Shown piece after piece: positions 1-6,023 of a DNA stretch of 37,713 bases; within the stretch, counting starts at the first letter, position 1, and each line of letters begins with the position of its first letter. The DNA comes from a virus, in IMG/VR virus record IMGVR_UViG_3300042923_000336, positions 1 through 37,713 of that record. One strand, 5' to 3'. Both the position numbers and the translations under genes were made by a program. A model generated the notes under the pieces. The model saw only the letters and a program-made list of their open reading frames with translations, was not told the DNA's origin and did not search any database.

Positions 1-2
1 TA

Positions 3-125
3 AACGACAAGAAAACAATCATGACCAATCAAGCCATAAACGCAGTCATACAGCACATAAAGGGACAAGGTAATCACATTGAAACAGAGTTTGGGAAGCT
101 AATATGGGAGCCGAGGGAGGGGTAA
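3..125 (+). CDS. 3' end of an unrecognised phage gene, truncated by the window edge
   Basis: An open frame runs from the window edge to a TAA at 123-125. The first in-frame ATG is at 21, but the 20 bases before it hold no ribosome site, so this is more likely the C-terminal 40 residues of a longer protein whose start lies outside. The visible part is mildly basic and ends in WEPREG. It runs directly into the next gene, whose ribosome site (GGAGG, about 115-120) lies inside its last codons, so the two are probably co-transcribed. No family recognised. Confidence 0.4.
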   Translation, partial: NDKKTIMTNQAINAVIQHIKGQGNHIETEFGKLIWEPREG

Positions 126-127
126 GG

Positions 128-340
128 GTGTATAACGAACTCACGGCAAAGCTTGATCTCCATCACGAAAGGGAGGAATTACAAAAGCCGGGAGTTGTCG
201 GTGTAACGCCAAAACGTGCATTGAACTATGTTGAACGTGCGATAAGGGCGGAAGAAAGAGTTAAGCAGCTCGAAAATATACTCATGACCGGCGGTCAAAT
301 GGATCTATACGATTACATAAATAACCAGGAGGCGAGTTAG
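128..340 (+). CDS. small charged helical protein, unknown function
   Basis: The product is 70 aa. I place the start at GTG 128 because GGGAGGGGTAAGG lies just upstream at good spacing. An ATG at 104 would have no ribosome site and would overlap the preceding gene. The sequence is rich in Glu, Arg and Leu and the middle (ALNYVERAIRAEERVKQLEN) looks like a single long helix or coiled coil. It is followed without a gap by the next gene. Unrecognised; one of a series of small middle genes. Confidence 0.6.
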   Translation: MYNELTAKLDLHHEREELQKPGVVGVTPKRALNYVERAIRAEERVKQLENILMTGGQMDLYDYINNQEAS

Positions 341-652
341 TTGAATAGAGAACAATTGCTGAAGTTGTTGCTAATACTCGGTGAAGCACAAGGATACCTT
401 TACAAAGACATGAAGGCATATAAAAAGATTTCAGAAGCAATTGCACTTATAAAGCCCTGCATCGACCCGACCGAATCACCTAACGAAGTGGCAGCCGCCA
501 ATCTGATCCCAAAGGAGATAAAACAGCTATCAAAGTATTCCAAGCCAGTACCCAACAGAAAGATATTCCACGAGCAAGCAAATAGTCCCGTAACGAGATA
601 CACCATGACACGCGAAGAAATGGATAAACACCTGAAAGGGGCAGGAGGGTGA
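341..652 (+). CDS. unknown phage protein, TTG start
   Basis: The product is 103 aa and starts at TTG 341, immediately after the previous stop. AGGAGG about eight bases upstream decides this start. The N-terminal 40 residues look helical (LLKLLLILGEAQGYLYKDMK). The remainder is Pro/Lys-rich and probably extended. No motif recognised. It is part of the tightly packed middle-gene operon. Confidence 0.65.
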   Translation: MNREQLLKLLLILGEAQGYLYKDMKAYKKISEAIALIKPCIDPTESPNEVAAANLIPKEIKQLSKYSKPVPNRKIFHEQANSPVTRYTMTREEMDKHLKGAGG

Positions 653-816
653 CAGCAAAGTGGAACATAAGAATCGGAAATCACATGTACAAGCGCAATA
701 TATCCCTAAACTACGCCTATGAGATAGCAGAACAGTTACAGGATGAAGTATTAGGGATACAGATCCATCAAAGCAGTGAAATCAGAGAGGCGCGAAGGAG
801 TGTTGAGGCGGTATGA
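649..816 (+). CDS. small unknown protein, GTG start
   Basis: The product is 55 aa and begins at GTG 649, overlapping the end of the preceding gene by four bases. Its stop overlaps the ATG of the ASCH gene. GGAGG directly abuts the GTG, closer than usual; the alternative in-frame ATG at 685 has a weaker site, so the exact start is open. The region around residues 18-38 looks helical. Its continuous fit between two real genes is the main support. Function unknown. Confidence 0.45.
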   Translation: MTAKWNIRIGNHMYKRNISLNYAYEIAEQLQDEVLGIQIHQSSEIREARRSVEAV

Positions 817-1160
817 AGGGACTAATTATCAAGCAACCTTGGATAGATAAAATTCTCTCAGGAGATAAGACGTGGGAGATACGGAGCAGTAACACGAAGC
901 ATCGCGGAACAATCGGTCTTATCCAAAGTGGTACAGGAAACATAATCGGAACCGCTGAACTGGTTGCTACTCGCCGCCTAGCAAAGATTGAAATGTATCT
1001 GCATTACAACCACCACCAAATTCCCAATTACGATGAGATCAATTATACGCATATATGGGCGTGGGAAATGGCGAACGCCAAGAGGTACGAAGATCCAATC
1101 CCTTACACTCACCCACAAGGAGCGGTTATATGGGTGAACCTGAAAGAGGTGGAATCATGA
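813..1160 (+). CDS. ASCH/PUA-like domain protein
   Basis: The product is 115 aa, essentially one ASCH domain. The N-terminal MKGLIIKQPWIDKILSGDKT followed by WEIRS is the family hallmark (Lys-x-Trp...G.K..E.R), then a GxIGL-type strand near residues 32-37 and IIGTAELV near 45-52. ASCH folds are PUA-like beta barrels thought to bind RNA or modified nucleosides; some relatives hydrolyse N4-acetylcytidine. In phages they are common near recombination genes with unproven roles. The ribosome site GGAG lies upstream. The C-terminus overlaps the next gene by four bases. Confidence 0.8.
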   Translation: MKGLIIKQPWIDKILSGDKTWEIRSSNTKHRGTIGLIQSGTGNIIGTAELVATRRLAKIEMYLHYNHHQIPNYDEINYTHIWAWEMANAKRYEDPIPYTHPQGAVIWVNLKEVES

Positions 1161-1366
1161 GGGAAGCGATAGAGAGAGTTATAGCGGAGTTGAGCGAAAA
1201 ACAAACAAAAACCTACAAAGTCATGAACGATGCAACGTCCGCAGAGGATAGAAGTTTTTGGAACGGTTACATCGACGGAATCAATTTATCGCTCCATAAA
1301 ATCAAGGAGGTGCAGAAATCTGAACCAAATCCTACGGATCAACAACATGCCGCCAAACCTGAATAA
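1157..1366 (+). CDS. small unknown helical protein
   Basis: The product is 69 aa. ATG 1157 follows AAAGAGGTGGAATC and overlaps the end of the ASCH gene (ATGA junction). The sequence is a helical, charged segment (REAIERVIAELSEKQTKTYK) followed by a conserved-looking RSFWNGYIDGINLSLHKI. Its final 47 bases overlap the CTG-initiated RusA gene in another frame. Phages of Bacillales often carry such a short protein next to RusA, but I do not recognise a named family. Confidence 0.65.
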   Translation: MREAIERVIAELSEKQTKTYKVMNDATSAEDRSFWNGYIDGINLSLHKIKEVQKSEPNPTDQQHAAKPE

Positions 1367-1679
1367 ATATCGCAACATGCACTATTACGAACTCGATAAG
1401 GCAAAGAAGGAGTGGGAGAAAATTGTTTATGCGTTGGTTAAGGAGCAAGAAATCAAACCAGTCACGAAAATCAACCAAACCTATGAATTCTATTTCAAGG
1501 ACGCAAGGGAGCATGATCCAGATAACTACGCATGTTGTGCGAAGTTCATCAACGATGGTCTCGTATCGGCGGGTGTTATACCGAGAGATAACTTCGACCA
1601 CATCAAGCGGTTTTCAGTTGAACAAGGTGGGATTTGCAGAAAGCCATACATTCTCGTCCACATGGAGGAAATAGCATGA
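1320..1679 (+). CDS. rusA: RusA-type Holliday junction resolvase, probable CTG start
   Basis: The product is 119 aa, as expected for RusA endonucleases, which resolve Holliday junctions and branched DNA during phage replication and packaging. The N-terminal strand plus loop LRINNMPPNLNKYR matches the family start, and the acidic metal-binding region DAREHDPDNYACCAKFINDGL (residues about 57-77) carries the paired Asp residues typical of the active site. No ATG/GTG/TTG fits: the first ATG (1347) would delete the first strand. CTG 1320 sits nine bases after a perfect AAGGAGG (1304-1310), so I infer CTG initiation. The family call is firm; the start is inferred. Confidence 0.82.
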   Translation: MNQILRINNMPPNLNKYRNMHYYELDKAKKEWEKIVYALVKEQEIKPVTKINQTYEFYFKDAREHDPDNYACCAKFINDGLVSAGVIPRDNFDHIKRFSVEQGGICRKPYILVHMEEIA

Positions 1680-1828
1680 GCGACAAAGAGAGCCTAATCG
1701 ACGAAAGAACAAGGTTAACCGAGCGACTAAGGCAACTTAACGTAAACTCGCCGGGAAGAGATCGAATCATCGAACGAATCGAGGCAATCGGTCAGGAATT
1801 GGACAAGGCAGAAAAACAGGCTGTTTGA
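1676..1828 (+). CDS. short helical protein, unknown
   Basis: The product is 50 aa. ATG 1676 overlaps the RusA stop (ATGA) and is preceded by TGGAGGAAATAGC. The protein is nearly all charged helix (DERTRLTERLRQL..., RDRIIERIEAIGQELDK), like small coiled-coil phage proteins. It is probably translationally coupled to RusA. No function can be assigned. Confidence 0.6.
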   Translation: MSDKESLIDERTRLTERLRQLNVNSPGRDRIIERIEAIGQELDKAEKQAV

Positions 1829-1914
1829 GCTTAAAAAGTGGCTCTCTAGTATTTCTTATCAATCAGTATGCTAGAAAGGCACAGGAGGGCGCACAGAGCG
1901 TCACAGACGCATAA
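1825..1914 (+). CDS. possible 29-aa peptide, TTG start
   Basis: An open frame starts at TTG 1825, overlapping the preceding stop as TTGA, and ends in TAA at 1912-1914. The N-terminal SLKSGSLVFLINQYARKA resembles a coding sequence more than random DNA, but the ribosome site is weak and the length is short. Listed as a possibility only. Confidence 0.25.
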   Translation: MSLKSGSLVFLINQYARKAQEGAQSVTDA

Positions 1915-1936
1915 TAACTTGGAGGAGTTGATAGGA

Positions 1937-2047
1937 ATGGTGAGTAAAGTGAATCCAGTAGGGAAAGTAGTCCCGATGAAGCCGAGAAAGAAACGCCCGC
2001 AACCGAGTGATTTTAAGCCGTACCGACCGCCTGACGGAGTGGCATAG
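1937..2047 (+). CDS. 36-aa basic, proline-rich peptide
   Basis: ATG 1937 is preceded by TTGGAGGAG at good spacing. The peptide is strongly basic and proline-rich (MKPRKKRPQPSDF near the middle), like small nucleic-acid-binding phage peptides. It is not long enough for a domain. The clear ribosome site is the main support. Function unknown. Confidence 0.5.
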   Translation: MVSKVNPVGKVVPMKPRKKRPQPSDFKPYRPPDGVA

Positions 2048-2084
2048 GAAAAGCGAGAATAACGGCGAAAAGTGGCGATTTTAG

Positions 2085-2113
2085 TGGATTTTTACGGAAA
2101 TTTGAGTTATACT
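2085..2113 (+). promoter_or_regulatory. possible sigma-A promoter for the coiled-coil gene
   Basis: TATACT at 2108-2113 is a good -10 box in an AT-rich stretch; the -35 (TGGATT, 2085-2090, 17-bp spacer) is poor. It lies in the 124-bp gap before the 358-aa gene, where a new transcript would make sense. Weak evidence. Confidence 0.3.
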
Positions 2114-2171
2114 ATTCTTAGAAATCTAACTATTCGGAATGTTGAAATAATAACCCTTGGGAGCGTGCAAA

Positions 2172-3248
2172 ATGGATCAATTAAAGCAGGAAATAGCGAA
2201 TTTGGAGCAACAGGAGCTCACGTTTCAGCAAGAGTTGAACGGCGCAGGCACAGAGGAACAAGCGCAAGCTTTTGTAAACGAATTGAACATCGTTCGGAAC
2301 AAGCTCTCAGAGAAGAGGTACGAGTTACAACAAAGAGAAGAGAAGGAGGCGGCTATCATAACGACCGTTCAAGAGCCTGATTCCTCGTTTGGCATTTCGG
2401 TACGCGGAGAGACGTTGAACTTCCGGGAAGTAACGGACAAAGAGGAATCCTATCAAGCGCTTGCTATCGCATATCAATTCAAACTGCAGGAGATTGAGGA
2501 AGCCAATCAAGCAAGGGAAAACGCTATTAAATCTAGCTTTAACGCTGAATTGGCACAACGCGATCAGGTCGAGCAATCCCTACGCGAAAACCTTCACCAA
2601 ACCGGATTAGAGCGCGATGACTTCGAATCCAAGTGGTTAGCAGCTACGAGTGACCGGAATGAGCTTCTAGCAGACAACACCTTGCTGTCCGGCGAGAACG
2701 CCTCTCTTAAAGCCCAGGTTGAAGAGCTGCGCAACCAAGTAAGCAAACCAACCACAACGACTAACCTCGATAACGGAGCTCTAGCACAAGCTATGGAACG
2801 TCTGAAAGCTTCCCGTCCAGCCATTTACAACGTGGTTGAAGTAAGCGGCACGAAGTCCACGGCGGTACTGGTAGACACCAACGAAACTATCGAGTTTCAC
2901 CCGAACTACATTGGCAAATATCGCGTAGTGAGCTACGAAGATGCAATGCAGATCCGCAACGAGATTGATCAAGCCAAGCAAGATGATGCATCACTCGTAC
3001 CGGATTCAGAATCCGTTGAGGCGGTAGAGGAATTTCGTCCAGAATACGGAGTACCGATTCCCGACCTACAGAATGTGGACTCAGGACACATCGTGGATGA
3101 ATACTCCACTACGGGACAAGATGGACAGGATGGTACAGGTGGGGTTGTTACAAGGGAAGAATTCGAAGCGCTCAAACATGAAGTGACAATGATCTCGGTG
3201 GAACTTAAATCGCGGAGCATCCTTCCGATGAACTGGGAGGCGGCGTAA
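2172..3248 (+). CDS. coiled-coil phage protein, unknown function
   Basis: The product is 358 aa. I choose ATG 2172 (GGGAG upstream) rather than TTG 2157, which would consume that ribosome site. Residues 1-60 and about 100-190 are Gln/Glu/Leu-rich heptads predicting long coiled coils. A compact region around residues 215-270 (IYNVVEVSGTKSTAVLVDTN) looks like a small beta domain. The C-terminus is acidic with a Gly/Asp linker (TTGQDGQDGTGG) before a last helix. It lies among middle genes, well before the head genes. It could be a DNA-metabolism accessory protein or a non-capsid scaffold; I do not recognise a family. Confidence 0.75.
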   Translation: MDQLKQEIANLEQQELTFQQELNGAGTEEQAQAFVNELNIVRNKLSEKRYELQQREEKEAAIITTVQEPDSSFGISVRGETLNFREVTDKEESYQALAIAYQFKLQEIEEANQARENAIKSSFNAELAQRDQVEQSLRENLHQTGLERDDFESKWLAATSDRNELLADNTLLSGENASLKAQVEELRNQVSKPTTTTNLDNGALAQAMERLKASRPAIYNVVEVSGTKSTAVLVDTNETIEFHPNYIGKYRVVSYEDAMQIRNEIDQAKQDDASLVPDSESVEAVEEFRPEYGVPIPDLQNVDSGHIVDEYSTTGQDGQDGTGGVVTREEFEALKHEVTMISVELKSRSILPMNWEAA

Positions 3249-3449
3249 ATGGATACATTAGCAGATGCTTTGCCAAGGGAGATCGAACGCGTTCAAGAAA
3301 TCATCAAGGAATATGAATCGGTTCCCGGTGGTGAGATAGCCGCAATGATGATGCGTCAAGATATCAGAAAAGCCCATGAAGCAATGATGAGCGGCGATCT
3401 TGTAGGTATGATAGCGGCTTATAAGGAACTGAAAGAATATAAGCTTTAG
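3249..3449 (+). CDS. conserved small phage protein, unknown
   Basis: The product is 66 aa. ATG 3249 directly follows the previous stop, with GGGAGG upstream. The pattern LPREIERVQEIIKEYESVPG then GEIAAMMMRQDIRKAHEAM is a recurrent phage and prophage protein type of two or three helices, found across many hosts, without a known role. The stop codon overlaps the first base of the 19-bp inverted-repeat element described separately. Confidence 0.7.
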   Translation: MDTLADALPREIERVQEIIKEYESVPGGEIAAMMMRQDIRKAHEAMMSGDLVGMIAAYKELKEYKL

Positions 3450-3467
3450 CATCGTCTCGACCGAATA
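3449..3467 (+). repeat. 19-bp inverted repeat, copy 1
   Basis: GCATCGTCTCGACCGAATA occurs here and, as its exact reverse complement, at 37349-37367. It lies in an 85-bp gene gap, beginning at the last base of a stop codon. There is no extension of homology on either side. Confidence 0.8.
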
Positions 3468-3498
3468 ATCCCAACAAAGTGAAGGCCGTATAGAGTTA

Positions 3499-3522
3499 TA
3501 TGGGCGGGGAAACTCGCCTATA
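3499..3522 (+). promoter_or_regulatory. RNA hairpin just before a ribosome site
   Basis: TATGGGCG (3499-3506) pairs with CGCCTATA (3515-3522), eight base pairs including one G-U, around an 8-nt loop. The ribosome site AAGGGGGATAAGG and ATG 3535 follow at once. No T-run follows, so it is not a terminator; it may tune translation or mark an RNA 3' end. Confidence 0.45.
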
Positions 3523-3534
3523 AGGGGGATAAGG

Positions 3535-3762
3535 ATGTTTGAGGTAATCGACATTAACGGAAACACATATACAGCATACGGAATCCGGTGCGTGGATGAG
3601 TCCAGACCAGTGATGGGCAGAGTGTTCGTTGGGGACAGAGAAGTATTTGGATGCACCGAGGAAGTGTTTAGGACAGAGTTGTTTATTTTCAACCAGTACG
3701 CAGGGGAATGGCAATGGTCAGATGCGGATGATTACAAGCCAGTTGCGGTCAGTGGAGGGTAG
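3535..3762 (+). CDS. small beta-rich phage protein, unknown
   Basis: The product is 75 aa from ATG 3535, preceded by AAGGGGGATAAGG. The N-terminus MFEVIDINGNTYTAYGIRCV and the aromatic C-terminal part (AGEWQWSDADDYKPV) suggest a small beta barrel with alternating strands. Similar short 'development of a quantity, then W.DAD..KPV' proteins recur in Firmicutes phages without assigned function. It follows the hairpin and repeat element. Confidence 0.65.
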   Translation: MFEVIDINGNTYTAYGIRCVDESRPVMGRVFVGDREVFGCTEEVFRTELFIFNQYAGEWQWSDADDYKPVAVSGG

Positions 3763-3766
3763 AGGG

Positions 3767-3916
3767 ATGGAACACAAAGCCACTTTAGCTTGCTCCTCTT
3801 GTATCGGTACTGGGCGTATATGGCTAGGAGATAAAATACTCTGTCGTCGCTGTTATGGATCAATTCCGCATAGCGAGAAGATGAAGATCATATCGGGAAG
3901 GAGTGAATCCAAATGA
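3767..3916 (+). CDS. small zinc-finger protein (DnaJ-like Cys motif)
   Basis: The product is 49 aa. ATG 3767 is preceded by TAGAGGG. Two Cys pairs, CSSCIGTG (about residues 9-16) and CRRCYG (about 26-31), form a CxxCxGxG...CxxCxG zinc site as in DnaJ cysteine-rich modules. Such minimal fingers are frequent next to late regulators in Bacillales phages. It may bind nucleic acid or a protein partner. The end overlaps the regulator gene by four bases (ATGA). Confidence 0.65.
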   Translation: MEHKATLACSSCIGTGRIWLGDKILCRRCYGSIPHSEKMKIISGRSESK

Positions 3917-4347
3917 ACAATGAAGACGTTTCAGAGATCCTAACAAACTTCCGATCATACCGTTATGCGGCAAAGGTAGGAGAAGCAGAAGGATACTTAG
4001 ACGGCGCTCCTACGCTCTACGGAGAGAGACAACGGAGTCCGAATAGGTGGGACGCTACGAGGTACAGTCGCATTGTAAACACGGTCAACGGGGCTGTAGA
4101 CGATGTGTTGACGGACGAGCAAAGAACAGTCATTAACCGCCGATACCTGGAGCGTAACCCATTGACACTCGGACAGATCGCGGACGTACTACATTGCGAC
4201 AGGAAGACCGTACAGCGTAGGCATAAAGAAGCGTTAAAGCAACTTAGCATAGCGCTTCAACCCATTGAACGGGAGACGGAGATAACACCATTCCCACATC
4301 GGTTCGATCCTGATTGGATATTCAAAGAGCAACTAGAGGGCGCGTAA
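3913..4347 (+). CDS. ArpU/RinA-like late-gene transcriptional activator
   Basis: The product is 144 aa. Residues about 30-60 are Tyr/Arg-rich, and the C-terminal half has a sigma-70 region 4-like helix-turn-helix: LTDEQRTVINRRYLERNPLT, then LGQIADVLHCDRKTVQRRHKEAL. This architecture matches the ArpU/RinA family, which switches on late (packaging, structural, lysis) transcription in phages of Gram-positive bacteria. Its position, the last gene before the terminase region and just before the structured segment at 4401-4600, fits. I infer that it activates a promoter between 4348 and 5250. Confidence 0.8.
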   Translation: MNNEDVSEILTNFRSYRYAAKVGEAEGYLDGAPTLYGERQRSPNRWDATRYSRIVNTVNGAVDDVLTDEQRTVINRRYLERNPLTLGQIADVLHCDRKTVQRRHKEALKQLSIALQPIERETEITPFPHRFDPDWIFKEQLEGA

Positions 4348-4400
4348 ATGTCCCATTTTTGCCCACAAAGTACCCACAAGTCATGATAAAATTCTAGTAT

Positions 4401-4600
4401 AGGGAATTGACGCTGAATGATGGCGATAAAGGCGACCCCCTTTCCCATCATTCACACAATTTCCTCAACAGGGCTGATAGTAGGGATGCTAAAAGCTCAG
4501 CCGCTCTCACGGATACAGACTACGTGGGGGCGGCAACAATATCCACCATTCCGCCTATACTCTTCTCCTTTAGTCGCCTAGTGCGGCTATTTTTGTTTTG
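4401..4600 (+). ncRNA. candidate structured RNA or late leader with terminator
   Basis: This 301-base gap has no credible gene but is heavily self-complementary. AGGGAATTG (4401-4409) pairs with CAATTTCCT (4457-4465). Inside it, TGAATGATGG (4414-4423) pairs with CCATCATTCA (4445-4454), and innermost AAAGG (4428-4432) with CCTTT (4439-4443). Next, GGCTGA (4472-4477) can pair with TCAGCC (4497-4502). GCCGCTCTCACG (4500-4511) pairs over 12 bp with CGTGGGGGCGGC (4523-4534) around an 11-nt loop; these two helices share three bases and exclude each other. GGCGG (4529-4533) can alternatively pair with CCGCC (4551-4555). An intrinsic terminator closes the element. Either a free RNA of about 200 nt or an antitermination/attenuation leader for late genes; no Rfam family recognised. 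Confidence 0.55.
4571..4600 (+). terminator. intrinsic terminator after the structured segment
   Basis: TAGTCGC (4571-4577) pairs with GCGGCTA (4583-4589), one G-U, 5-nt loop, followed by TTTTTGTTTTG. It separates the structured segment from the first small late-region gene. Confidence 0.8.
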
Positions 4601-4648
4601 TACTGCATCGACACGACCGAAATACTTAGTCCGGAGGACGGAAGCCGT

Positions 4649-4861
4649 ATGAGATCTAAATACTTAATATCCTACTCCATAGACAACATAACAAACTTAA
4701 TAGGCTACGACAGCGAGATAGAAAGAGACGGAGCATTCAGACAATACACGGAAATAGGCATCATAACAGCCTACGGCACACAGCATAGACCGGACTACAT
4801 ATGCGCTCATGACACGTTAGCATGTGCGGGGTATCGGGTGGAGCCACAATATGTACAGTGA
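4649..4861 (+). CDS. small unknown protein
   Basis: The product is 70 aa, starting at ATG 4649, with CCGGAGGA about ten bases upstream. It is Tyr/Ile-rich (RSKYLISYSIDNITNLIGYD) and probably an alpha/beta fold. It is the first gene after the terminator, so its expression may depend on read-through or on a promoter in 4601-4648. Function unknown. Confidence 0.55.
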   Translation: MRSKYLISYSIDNITNLIGYDSEIERDGAFRQYTEIGIITAYGTQHRPDYICAHDTLACAGYRVEPQYVQ

Positions 4862-4870
4862 GGTGAGAGA

Positions 4871-5116
4871 ATGAGAGCAACAATAAACGGCATAATCGTA
4901 GAAGGTACACCGCAAGAGATCATGGAGTATCAGCGAATGCAGAACGAACAAGCCATGAGAAAGCCTATACAGCAAGAGACAATCGATACTGGATGGATGA
5001 GGCTGCAACCAAAGGTAACGAGCGGAGGAACAACGAGATGCGCACATCCTTGTAACTGTTCAGGGGCGTGTGAGGGTAGAACACAGTCAGATTCGAGCAT
5101 ATTTAACCTAAAATAG
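4871..5116 (+). CDS. small Cys-rich protein, unknown
   Basis: The product is 81 aa from ATG 4871, preceded by GTGAGGTGAGAG. The N-terminal MRATINGIIVEGTPQEIMEY forms a short strand-then-helix pattern as in many small phage proteins that carry 'NGxxxEGTPEEI'. The C-terminal end clusters Cys residues (CAHPCNCSGACEG, residues about 58-70) that could bind a metal. A 134-bp gap follows. Function unknown. Confidence 0.55.
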   Translation: MRATINGIIVEGTPQEIMEYQRMQNEQAMRKPIQQETIDTGWMRLQPKVTSGGTTRCAHPCNCSGACEGRTQSDSSIFNLK

Positions 5117-5134
5117 TTCCAAACTGTAGCAAAG

Positions 5135-5166
5135 CAGACGGGTAAGTGCCATGTGTCCGCCGTCTG
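5135..5166 (+). promoter_or_regulatory. inverted repeat in the gap before the packaging genes
   Basis: CAGACGG (5135-5141) and CCGTCTG (5160-5166) are perfect 7-bp arms around 18 nt. No T-run follows. The 134-bp gap 5117-5250 contains nothing else certain. It could be an activator site or an RNA hairpin in the late leader. Confidence 0.4.
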
Positions 5167-5250
5167 GATATACCAATACGTAGCATGTTCGTCGATTTAT
5201 TCCCTTTTATGTGATAGGATGTGCTCATCAATCCATTAGGGGGAATTACA

Positions 5251-5517
5251 TTGGCTATATTTTACGTGGATATCACAATTAACCGCGAGTTCGACCAGAG
5301 GGAAATGGAGAAAGACATTGGTGACCGAATATCACAAGAACATACGAGTACGGTATCGTTCTTCAATCCATTGACCGGGGATACAAGCGCAACGAAGATC
5401 AAGATAAACACAGGCGACTACACGATAGAAAAAATAGGTGAAGCTGTCACGGCTGAAGCAGGGAATTACTTCACAGTGACAGACGTATCAATGCCGGGAG
5501 AATGGGAGCGCCGATAA
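5251..5517 (+). CDS. small unknown protein before terminase, TTG start
   Basis: The product is 88 aa. I choose TTG 5251 because TAGGGGGA lies directly upstream; a GTG at 5221 has no ribosome site. The sequence alternates strands (IFYVDITI at the N-terminus, ATKIKINTGDYTIEKIGEAV in the middle), suggesting a small beta-rich protein. The last codons overlap the stem of an intrinsic terminator. No family recognised. Confidence 0.6.
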   Translation: MAIFYVDITINREFDQREMEKDIGDRISQEHTSTVSFFNPLTGDTSATKIKINTGDYTIEKIGEAVTAEAGNYFTVTDVSMPGEWERR

Positions 5518-5533
5518 GGCGTTCTTTTATTTT
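5506..5533 (+). terminator. intrinsic terminator before terS
   Basis: GAGCGCC (5506-5512) pairs with GGCGTTC (5518-5524), one G-U, 5-nt loop, followed by TTTTATTTT. It overlaps the stop of the preceding gene and precedes the terS ribosome site. Confidence 0.7.
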
Positions 5534-5549
5534 GAGGAGGTGAGGAAAG

Positions 5550-6023
5550 ATGGCTTTGAATGCTAAACACATTTTATTCATAAATGATTACATGATAAGC
5601 CAGAATGTCACGACGTCATATCAAAAGGTTTATGGATGCACGGAAGAAGCAGCGCGCAAAAATGGATCAAGATTGATGACAAATGATGACATTCGGAGCG
5701 AAATTGAGCGGAGACAGAAAGCGATTAATGAGCAGGTGGAAGAGAACACAGGAATTAGCGTCCAATGGGTACTGGATAGCTTCAAATCCATTGCAGAACG
5801 CTGTATGCAAGCAGAATCTATAACGGATCGAGAAGGAAATCCAACAGGTGAGTGGCGCTTTGATTCATCGGGAGCCAATAAGGCAGTCGAGAGCATAGGA
5901 AAATACCTCGGCATGTTCAAGGATAAAGGCGATGCACCAGTTTTAACCAACACAGTGAATGTATCTGGCTTATCTCTTGAGGAGTTGAGGAATCTTGCTA
6001 AGTCTAAGCCAATCCCAACTTGA
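5550..6023 (+). CDS. terS: terminase small subunit
   Basis: The product is 157 aa, the usual size. It belongs to the Terminase_2-type small subunits that recognise the packaging site and load the large subunit on DNA. The N-terminal helix-turn-helix pattern (LNAKHILFINDYMISQNVTT, then SYQKVYGCTEEAARKNGSRL) is characteristic, followed by a helical region (residues 50-75) for oligomerisation. Ribosome site GAGGAGGTGAGG. Its 3' end overlaps terL by 29 bases, so the pair is co-translated. Confidence 0.9.
   Translation: MALNAKHILFINDYMISQNVTTSYQKVYGCTEEAARKNGSRLMTNDDIRSEIERRQKAINEQVEENTGISVQWVLDSFKSIAERCMQAESITDREGNPTGEWRFDSSGANKAVESIGKYLGMFKDKGDAPVLTNTVNVSGLSLEELRNLAKSKPIPT

Noticed and set aside
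2072-2380. 102-codon frame overlapping the start of the coiled-coil gene
   Set aside because: No ribosome site, and it runs out of frame through a well-formed coiled-coil coding region.
4401-4600. phi29-type packaging RNA
   Set aside because: The terminase is of the TerS/TerL type, not phi29 gp16-like, and the element has no recognisable pRNA three-way junction. Kept only as an undefined structured RNA.
4407-4652. 81-codon open frame over the structured region
   Set aside because: It has no ribosome site, starts at TTG, runs through an intrinsic terminator and has protein-unlike composition. The base pairing explains the sequence better.
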